31,860 nucleotides of DNA, from positions 1 to 31,860 of the forward strand of contig NZ_QUDO01000046.1 of assembly GCF_003477525.1 (NCBI RefSeq). Direction: 5' to 3'. Below, one piece after another: positions 25,957 to 31,860 of this stretch (position 1 is its first letter; each line of letters starts with the position of its first letter). The notes under the pieces were generated by a model, which saw nothing but the letters and a program-made list of their open reading frames with translations, did not search any database and was not told the DNA's origin. The DNA comes from Ruminococcus sp. AF41-9 (GTDB taxonomy: Bacteria; Bacillota; Clostridia; Lachnospirales; Lachnospiraceae). A program made the position numbers and the translations under genes.

Positions 25957-26035
25957 AAGCTATCTTTTAATGCTGTTGTTGATAGAAATAGAACAGCGGC
26001 TCTGAACAGAACGCGAAAAAGAGGTTACAGACAAT

Positions 26036-27958
26036 ATGAGTAAAGAACAATCCGCAGGGGGAAGTATCCAGTGGACGAAAGTATTAAAGAAACTGTCTCC
26101 CTATACGATCCAGAAGGGGTTCCGCTATCTGAAACATTACGGACCAAAAGAATTCTGGATAAGGCTTCATGAACGCTTCGAACCGGAGGAGGTGCCATAC
26201 GGTCCCTGGTATGAAGTATATATCCCGGATGAGGAGACACTGGAGAAACAAAGAAAACATAAATTCAAAAAGACTCCGCTGATCAGTATTGCGGTACCTG
26301 CCTATCAGACACCGACGGAATTTCTGAAACAGATGATAGATTCCCTGATCGCACAGACCTACCCGAACTGGGAACTGTGTATTGCAAATGCAAGCCCGGA
26401 TAATGAAGAGATGCAGAGAGTCCTGGCAGATTATGCAGCCAGAGATTCCAGAGTACGATTCTGTAATCTGAAGGAGAATCTGGGAATCGCAGAGAATACC
26501 AATCAGGCATTTGCCATGGCGAAAGGAGAATTTCTGGGACTGCTGGATCATGATGATCTTCTGGCGCCGAATGCTTTGTATGAGATTGTACAGGCATTAC
26601 AGGAACATCCACAGGCAGATACATTCTATACAGACGAGGACAAGGTGACTACAGAACTGGATGAACATTTTCAGCCTCATCTGAAACCGGATTTCAACCT
26701 GGATCTGCTGCGCTCCAATAACTATATCTGTCATTTCTTTGTGGCGCGCAGAAGCATTGTTGAGAAAGTCGGAGGATTCCGGAAGGAGTTTGACGGTGCC
26801 CAGGATTATGATTTCATTTTCCGCTGTACAGAAAACTCCAGGGAAGTCGTTCACATTCCGGAGATCCTGTATCACTGGCGAACGCATAAGGCATCGACCG
26901 CAGACAATCCTGCAAGTAAGATGTATGCCTTTGAAGCGGGCAAACGGGCGATTGAGGCACATCTTGAGAGAAACGGTGTAAAAGGAGTGGTAAGCCACAC
27001 ACCGGATCTGGGATTTTACCGTGTACAGTACCCGGTTCAGGGAGAACCACTGGTATCTGTGATCATCCCGAACAAAGATGAGAAAGAAACCCTCCGGACC
27101 TGCCTGGAATCTTTGAAAAAAAATACAGATTATAAGAATTTTGAGATTATTATTGTAGAAAATAACAGTACCACAGATGAAATATTCCGGTATTATAAGG
27201 AACTTTCCAAAGATCCTCAGATTCATCTTCTGAGATGGAAAAAGGAATTTAATTATTCAGCTATCAACAATTTCGGCGCAGCCCATGCAAAAGGAGAGTA
27301 TCTTCTCTTCCTGAACAATGATATCAAAACCATCAATCCGGACTGGATGACAGAAATGCTCGGTGTGTGCCAGAGACCGGAAGTAGGCGGAGTCGGTGCG
27401 AAGCTGATCTACCCGGACAATACGATCCAGCATGCCGGATGTGTGATCGGAATGGGTGGAATTGCCGGACACATGTTTGTGGATATGCCGGCAGAGCGTA
27501 CCGGTTATCTTCATAAAGCCTCTCTGCTTCAGGACATGAGTGCTGTGACAGCCGCCTGCCTGATGATGAAGAAAGAAATCTTTGAAAAGGTGGGGGGATT
27601 TACACCGGAACTGGCAGTTGCCTTTAATGATGTGGATCTCTGTCTGAAAGTCAGAGAAGAAAATGCTCTTATCGTCTATGATCCATATGCGAAACTGTAC
27701 CATATGGAATCAAAGACCAGAGGTGCAGAGGACAGCAAGGAGAAAGTCCGCCGTTTCCAGACAGAGATTGAATACATGCGCTGCCACTGGCTGGATATCC
27801 TGAAGAACGGAGATCCTTATTACAACAAAAATCTTTCCCTTACGAAATGGAATTATTCGTTAAAACCGCTTCCTGGAATGGACGGAAAAGACAAAGGAAA
27901 AAAGAAGAAAACGGGAGGCAATCATGCAGGAAGTATCTGTGATCATTCCGAACTTTAA
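26036..27958 (+). CDS. Double-domain GT2 glycosyltransferase, short form
   Basis: This 640-residue protein has two GT2 domains: the first from about residue 82 (LISIAVPAYQTP; DHDDLLAP at about 169), the second from about 337 (LVSVIIPNKDEKE; FLNNDIKT at about 424). The late motif YHMESKTRGAEDSKEK and GDPYYNKNLSL match the ends of the genes at 16403 and 18909. It lacks the G-W/R-x-D-V/G-F modules of those proteins and has only ~80 residues ahead of the first domain. The C-terminal ~25 residues are Lys/Gly-rich and overlap the next gene by 35 nt. A likely polymer-extending enzyme acting in the cytoplasm; donor sugar unknown. Confidence 0.88.
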   Translation: MSKEQSAGGSIQWTKVLKKLSPYTIQKGFRYLKHYGPKEFWIRLHERFEPEEVPYGPWYEVYIPDEETLEKQRKHKFKKTPLISIAVPAYQTPTEFLKQMIDSLIAQTYPNWELCIANASPDNEEMQRVLADYAARDSRVRFCNLKENLGIAENTNQAFAMAKGEFLGLLDHDDLLAPNALYEIVQALQEHPQADTFYTDEDKVTTELDEHFQPHLKPDFNLDLLRSNNYICHFFVARRSIVEKVGGFRKEFDGAQDYDFIFRCTENSREVVHIPEILYHWRTHKASTADNPASKMYAFEAGKRAIEAHLERNGVKGVVSHTPDLGFYRVQYPVQGEPLVSVIIPNKDEKETLRTCLESLKKNTDYKNFEIIIVENNSTTDEIFRYYKELSKDPQIHLLRWKKEFNYSAINNFGAAHAKGEYLLFLNNDIKTINPDWMTEMLGVCQRPEVGGVGAKLIYPDNTIQHAGCVIGMGGIAGHMFVDMPAERTGYLHKASLLQDMSAVTAACLMMKKEIFEKVGGFTPELAVAFNDVDLCLKVREENALIVYDPYAKLYHMESKTRGAEDSKEKVRRFQTEIEYMRCHWLDILKNGDPYYNKNLSLTKWNYSLKPLPGMDGKDKGKKKKTGGNHAGSICDHSEL

Positions 27959-28880
27959 CGGAATGGCGTATCTGGACGGGGTGCTGTCAGGACTGGAGTG
28001 CCAGACGGTCAGAAATTTTGAAGTGATCCTTGTGGACAATGGCTCCAGTGACGGAAGCTGTGCATTTGTGGCTTCTTCCTATCCCTGGGTGCATATGATC
28101 GAGTTACCGGAGAATTTTGGCTTCTGCAAAGCAGTCAACGAAGGAATCAAAGCATCCAGAGCCCCTTATGTGCTGCTCTTAAACAATGACATCGAAGTGA
28201 CACCGGATTTTATCGAAGAAATGCTTGCCGCCATACGCAGGCATAAAAAAGCATTCTCCTGTGCTGCGAGAATGATCCAGTTTTACGACAGAGACAGACT
28301 GGACGATGCGGGCAATTATTACTGTGCACTGGGATGGGCGTATGCCAGAGGTAAGGGTAAGGATATTCATACCTGTGAAAAAGAGGAGAAAATCTTTGCC
28401 TCCTGTGCAGGGGCAGCCATCTACAGAAGAAAGATTTTCGAGAAGATCGGTTATTTTGATGAGGAACATTTTGCCTATCTGGAAGATATGGATGTGGGAT
28501 ACCGCGCAAGGATCAACGGATACGAGAACTGGTATGCGCCGAAGGCAATGGTTTACCATGTGGGAAGCGGAACCAGCGGTTCCCGCTACAATCATTTCAA
28601 GACCCGTTATTCCTCCAGAAATAATGTCTATCTGATCTACAAAAATATGCCGCTGCTTCAGATCATCCTGAACCTTCCGTTTCTGATCGTGGGATTTGGG
28701 ACGAAGCTCCTGTTCTTTACTTTGAAGGGATTTGGAAAGGAATATCTTGCGGGGATCAAGAACGGATTTCAGATCAGCAAAAAAGACAGAAAAGTTCCGT
28801 TTAAATTCCGGAATTTACCTAATTATCTAAAAATACAGGTGGAATTATGGATAAATATTGCCAGACGTTTCCACGGATGA
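27924..28880 (+). CDS. GT2 glycosyltransferase, rhamnosyltransferase-like (WbbL type)
   Basis: This 318-residue single-domain GT2 enzyme begins VSVIIPNFNG, has VDNGSSDGS, a LPENFGFCKAVNEG segment and the metal motif LLNNDIEV (about 75-82), then the acceptor region FAYLEDMDVGYRARINGY and YHVGSGTSGSR. This pattern is common in rhamnosyltransferases of the WbbL type. A hydrophobic stretch near 245-268 may bind the membrane. GGGAGG lies just before ATG 27924, inside the previous gene, so translation is coupled. The rhamnose assignment is tentative. Confidence 0.85.
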   Translation: MQEVSVIIPNFNGMAYLDGVLSGLECQTVRNFEVILVDNGSSDGSCAFVASSYPWVHMIELPENFGFCKAVNEGIKASRAPYVLLLNNDIEVTPDFIEEMLAAIRRHKKAFSCAARMIQFYDRDRLDDAGNYYCALGWAYARGKGKDIHTCEKEEKIFASCAGAAIYRRKIFEKIGYFDEEHFAYLEDMDVGYRARINGYENWYAPKAMVYHVGSGTSGSRYNHFKTRYSSRNNVYLIYKNMPLLQIILNLPFLIVGFGTKLLFFTLKGFGKEYLAGIKNGFQISKKDRKVPFKFRNLPNYLKIQVELWINIARRFHG

Positions 28881-28927
28881 CAGAATATTATTAATAGAAA
28901 ATTTATAAAATACAGAATAAGATATTA

Positions 28928-28964
28928 TTGCTTTTGGAAAGTAACTATTATAATATATTATAAT
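28928..28964 (+). promoter_or_regulatory. Candidate promoter region before the phosphotransferase gene
   Basis: Two TATAAT hexamers lie at 28949-28954 and 28959-28964. Upstream TTGCTT (28928) is 15 nt from the first, and TTGGAA (28934) is 19 nt from the second, so both spacings are off the ideal 17. The AT-rich stretch is followed by a weak TGCGG/CCGCA hairpin (28973-29003) in the leader. Confidence 0.4.
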
Positions 28965-29030
28965 GTAGAATTTGCGGGAATGAAGTATCATAATGAAACC
29001 GCAGGTATGTAAAATTGAGGTGACAAAAGA

Positions 29031-30434
29031 TTGCTAAAGGACAATGAAAAGAACTTCAGCCGTCTCCATATGATCGTCGACGCCGTGGTACTGGTGCTGT
29101 CTTATTTTCTCGCATGGCTGATCCGCTTTGTGGGACCTATGGCAGCCACAGCAGTCCGGACAAGAAGTTTCCGGCAGTATATGATGATGCTGATCCTTAT
29201 TGTACCGGTGTATCTGCTTTTGTATCAGGCATTTACGCTCTATACTCCCATGCGAATGCAGGGACGGCGGCTGGTTCTGGCGAATATTGTAAAGGCGAAT
29301 TCCCTGGGACTCCTCATTCTGATGTTTACATTTTATATGGTAGACGAGGGAGATTTTTCCCGTTCCACCTATATTATGTTTTATGTGATCAACATTGTGC
29401 TTCAGTGGGCAGTGCGAATGCTGATCTTTACCCTTCTCAAAGATATGCGTGAGAAAGGGCTCAATCAGAAGCAGATGATCTGTGTGGGATATAGCCGTGC
29501 GGCAGAAGAGTATATTGACCGTGTACAGGCGAATCCACAGTGGGGATATGTGATCCGGGGAATCCTGGATGACAATATTCCGGCAGGAACAGAGTACAAG
29601 GGGATCAAAGTTCTGGGAAGAATTGAGAACCTGAATGTAATCCTTCCGGAGAATCAGATGGATGAGATCGCGATCACACTGGGACTGAGTGAATATTACC
29701 GCCTTGAGGAAATCGTAGCATTATGCGAAAAGTCAGGAGTACACACGAAGTTTATCCCGGACTATAATAAGATTATCCCAACCAAGCCTTATACAGAGGA
29801 TATTCTGGGACTTCCGGTCATCAATATCCGTTATGTGCCGCTGAACAATACATTTAACGCACTGATAAAGAGAACAATGGATATTGTGGGTTCGATCGTG
29901 GGAATCATCGTGACATCGCCCTTGATGCTGCTGATGTGCCTGATTATCAAGCTGACCTCACCGGGACCGCTGATCTATAAGCAGGAGAGAGTCGGACTTC
30001 ACAATCAGACCTTCTGGATGTATAAATTCCGTTCCATGGAAGTACAGCCGGAATCGGAAGAGAAGAAAGCATGGACTGTAAAAAATGACCCAAGGGTTAC
30101 ACCTGTGGGTAAATTCATGCGCCACACAAGCATTGATGAGCTGCCACAGCTTTTCAATATATTAAAAGGCAACATGAGCCTTGTAGGACCAAGGCCGGAG
30201 AGACCGTTTTTCGTGGAGAAATTCCGGGAAGAGATTCCAAGATATATGGTCAAGCATCAGGTTCGTCCGGGACTGACCGGATGGGCACAGGTGAATGGCT
30301 ACCGCGGAGATACGTCCATCAGAAAGAGAATCGAATGTGACTTGTATTACATTGAGAACTGGAGCATTGGATTTGACATCAAGATTATTTTTCTGACGTT
30401 TTTCAAAGGCTTTATTAACAAGAACGCATATTAA
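29031..30434 (+). CDS. Polyprenyl glycosylphosphotransferase (WcaJ/WbaP-like)
   Basis: This 467-residue protein has four N-terminal transmembrane helices (within about 10-130), a central Rossmann-like CoA-binding-type domain, and the C-terminal bacterial sugar transferase domain from about 279: KRTMDIVGS, a re-entrant hydrophobic helix, SPGPLIYKQERVG, YKFRSM, DELPQLFNILKGNMSLVGPRPE and RPGLTGWAQVNGYRG. It transfers a sugar-1-phosphate to undecaprenyl phosphate and starts the polymer. TTG 29031 is chosen because GAGGTG lies 8 nt upstream and the nearby ATG 29044 is out of frame. The LCP gene follows after 16 nt, linking initiation and wall attachment in one transcript. Confidence 0.92.
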   Translation: MLKDNEKNFSRLHMIVDAVVLVLSYFLAWLIRFVGPMAATAVRTRSFRQYMMMLILIVPVYLLLYQAFTLYTPMRMQGRRLVLANIVKANSLGLLILMFTFYMVDEGDFSRSTYIMFYVINIVLQWAVRMLIFTLLKDMREKGLNQKQMICVGYSRAAEEYIDRVQANPQWGYVIRGILDDNIPAGTEYKGIKVLGRIENLNVILPENQMDEIAITLGLSEYYRLEEIVALCEKSGVHTKFIPDYNKIIPTKPYTEDILGLPVINIRYVPLNNTFNALIKRTMDIVGSIVGIIVTSPLMLLMCLIIKLTSPGPLIYKQERVGLHNQTFWMYKFRSMEVQPESEEKKAWTVKNDPRVTPVGKFMRHTSIDELPQLFNILKGNMSLVGPRPERPFFVEKFREEIPRYMVKHQVRPGLTGWAQVNGYRGDTSIRKRIECDLYYIENWSIGFDIKIIFLTFFKGFINKNAY

Positions 30435-30450
30435 GATAAGGGGAAAAAGT

Positions 30451-31860
30451 ATGGCTAAACCAGGAAAAAAGAAAAAACTGCTGTTTGTGCTTGAGATTGT
30501 AGTGTTACTCCTGTTTATCGGCGGTCTGTACGTGTATGGACAGATTTCTTCCAGACTGGACAAGATCGAGCAGCCGAAACTGGATGAAGAGAAGATCATG
30601 GTAAATCAGGAAGCACCGAAGATGACCGGATATAAAACGTATGTATTATTCGGTATCGACAGCCGTGGAGCTGGTTCTCAGTATTCCGCACAGAACAGCG
30701 ATACCATGATCATTGTGAGTGTAAACAATGATACCAAGGAAGTAAGAATGGCATCTATTTACAGAGATACGCTTCTGAATATCGGAGATGACACCTATAC
30801 AAAAGCGAATGCAGCTTATGCAAGGGGCAGTGCTGAACAGGCAATCTCCATGTTAAACACCAACCTTGATCTGGATATTTCCGATTATGCAACTGCTGAC
30901 TTCTCAGCTATGGCAGAGGTGATCGATGATCTGGGTGGACTGGACATTCCGATGTCCTATGCAGAGCTTGTGCATATGAATAACTATTGTGTGGAGACTT
31001 CTGAGCTGACAGGCAGGGAATATACTCCGATTGAACTGCCGGAGCCGAAACCGGAAGATCAGGAAGCAACGGTTGGAACTTATCATCTGAATGGTGTTCA
31101 GGCAACTTCTTACTGCCGTATCCGATACACAGCAAGTCTGGATATGGGACGTACAGAGCGTCAGAGACGTGTGCTTGGAATGTTATTTGATAAGGCAAAG
31201 ACAGCAGGTCTGTCTTCTATCTTTAAGATTATGGATGATGTATTCCCGATGATAACTACATCTCTCAGCAAACAGGATATCCTGGGTCTGATCCCGACTC
31301 TGATCGGATATAAATTTACAGACAGCACCGGATTCCCGTCCAAGTATAAATTCTCCAATATCAAAGGAAGTATTATCGTTCCGGTTGATCTGGAGAACAA
31401 TGTTGTGGAACTTCATAAGTTCCTTTATGATGACCAGGATTACACTCCATCATCAGAAGTGGTTGCACGAAGCAATAAGATCCTGGAGATCGTAGGCGGT
31501 GAGGCGCAGCTTGACGATGCATCTGCTGCAACATCGGAAGAGACGGATACTGCTGATAACACTGATACTTTTGTATGGACCGGTGATGGAAGCTCTGATA
31601 ATACGGATTACAGCGGAAGCAGTGATTATAACTATGACAGTGATTACTCCGGAGGAGGTGACAATTCCGGCAGTGATTACAGCGGAGGAGATAATACTTC
31701 CGGCGGTGATGATTACAGTGGAGGAGATAATACTTCCGGCGGTGACTACAGTGGAGGAGACGATACTTCCGGTGGAGACAACAGTGGAGGAGATGATACT
31801 TCCGGTGGAGACTACAGCGGAGGAGATGATACTTCCGGTGGAGACAACAGTGGAGGAGAT
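30451..31860 (+). CDS. LytR-CpsA-Psr (LCP) wall-polymer ligase, 3' end outside the window
   Basis: The frame is open from ATG 30451 (AAGGGG upstream) to the window edge, 470 codons. A short basic N-terminus is followed by a transmembrane helix (about 8-30) and the extracellular LCP domain (about 62-235): VLFGIDSRG, NSDTMIIVSVN, SIYRDTLL, and RIRYTASLDMGRTERQRRVL contain the Asp and Arg residues that bind pyrophosphate. LCP proteins move polymers from the lipid carrier to peptidoglycan. From about residue 385 the chain becomes a Ser/Gly/Asp/Asn/Tyr-rich low-complexity tail made of tandem repeats and runs off the window, so the total length is unknown. Its place next to the initiating transferase fits a role for this cluster's polymer. 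Confidence 0.92.
   Translation, partial: MAKPGKKKKLLFVLEIVVLLLFIGGLYVYGQISSRLDKIEQPKLDEEKIMVNQEAPKMTGYKTYVLFGIDSRGAGSQYSAQNSDTMIIVSVNNDTKEVRMASIYRDTLLNIGDDTYTKANAAYARGSAEQAISMLNTNLDLDISDYATADFSAMAEVIDDLGGLDIPMSYAELVHMNNYCVETSELTGREYTPIELPEPKPEDQEATVGTYHLNGVQATSYCRIRYTASLDMGRTERQRRVLGMLFDKAKTAGLSSIFKIMDDVFPMITTSLSKQDILGLIPTLIGYKFTDSTGFPSKYKFSNIKGSIIVPVDLENNVVELHKFLYDDQDYTPSSEVVARSNKILEIVGGEAQLDDASAATSEETDTADNTDTFVWTGDGSSDNTDYSGSSDYNYDSDYSGGGDNSGSDYSGGDNTSGGDDYSGGDNTSGGDYSGGDDTSGGDNSGGDDTSGGDYSGGDDTSGGDNSGGD
31681..31860 (+). repeat. Tandem 33-nt repeats coding the LCP tail
   Basis: From 31681 the frame repeats S-G-G-D-(N/D)-T-S-G-G-D-(N/Y). The first unit is 36 nt (one extra Asp codon), and later units are 33 nt. 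At least five units lie inside the window and the array continues past its end. Bases differ mainly at GAT/GAC, GGC/GGT and TAC/AAC positions. Such arrays change length easily and are also places where assemblies collapse. Confidence 0.85.

Larger units (their letters stand above)
25599..26035. other. 437-bp divergent intergenic region
   Basis: It separates the - strand carboxypeptidase from the + strand GT2 gene. On the - strand a TATAAT lies at 25701-25696, about 100 nt upstream of the carboxypeptidase start, without a good -35 partner. A short CGTGC/GCACG hairpin lies in that leader. 25736-25896 is the inserted MITE-like element with its target duplications. A + strand promoter follows at 25928. 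In the + strand leader GCTGTT (25972) and AACAGC (25992) could form a small hairpin. I see no gene here. Confidence 0.6.

Noticed and set aside
31681..31860. Possible CRISPR-like array
   Set aside because: The repeats are directly adjacent, codon-phased and translate as a Gly/Ser/Asp tail; there are no unique spacers.

Overview
The window reads as part of the chromosome of a low-to-middle-GC Gram-positive gut bacterium, most likely a Lachnospiraceae (Blautia/Dorea/Mediterraneibacter-like). The reasons are strong AGGAG-type ribosome binding sites, ATG/GTG/TTG starts, signal peptides followed by Tyr/Gly/Lys-rich cell-wall-binding repeats, LytR-CpsA-Psr and YfhO proteins, and no outer-membrane functions. 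The genus is inference from gene style. Almost all genes lie on the + strand; only one D,D-carboxypeptidase lies on the - strand. I see no tRNA, rRNA, CRISPR array or transposase gene.

Layout. 1-311: an intergenic stretch of nested inverted repeats, including a ~164-bp element with ~57-nt arms. 312-3344: two secreted wall hydrolases (GH25 muramidase and amidase_3), both with C-terminal wall-binding repeats. 3482-9851: a tight run of six genes: an ATP-grasp/fold-type-II PLP fusion, a second ATP-grasp ligase, two small SMR/ArnE-ArnF-like membrane proteins, a GtrB/ArnC-like polyprenyl-phosphate glycosyltransferase, and a WecE (RffA) sugar aminotransferase. 9887-11233: D,D-carboxypeptidase. 11380-21353: RmlC, a Wzm/Wzt polysaccharide ABC exporter, a WbdD-like methyltransferase-kinase-coiled-coil protein, and two large double-domain GT2 enzymes. 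21484-23979: a YfhO-type GT-C membrane protein. 24036-25598 (-): a second D,D-carboxypeptidase with an odd KEG motif. 25599-26035: a gap holding a clear MITE-like element and a promoter. 26036-28880: a third double GT2 and a single GT2. 29031 to the end: a polyprenyl glycosylphosphotransferase and the start of an LCP protein with a repetitive tail.

How it may work together (inference). The phosphotransferase starts a surface polysaccharide on undecaprenyl phosphate, the GT2 enzymes extend it (rhamnose is suggested by RmlC), the WbdD-like protein caps it, Wzt recognises the cap, Wzm exports it, and LCP attaches it to peptidoglycan. In parallel, WecE would make dTDP-Fuc4N from the same 4-keto-6-deoxy intermediate used by RmlC. 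The ArnC-like enzyme would load this sugar on polyprenyl phosphate, the SMR pair would flip it, and YfhO would add it to the polymer outside the cell. The two ATP-grasp enzymes would be well placed to acylate the amino sugar with an amino acid. This Arn-like branch with ATP-grasp partners is the most promising undescribed system here.

Caution on sequence quality: three genes carry four apparent -1 frameshifts, at least three of them in short homopolymers. A common sequencing or assembly error is more likely than true gene loss.
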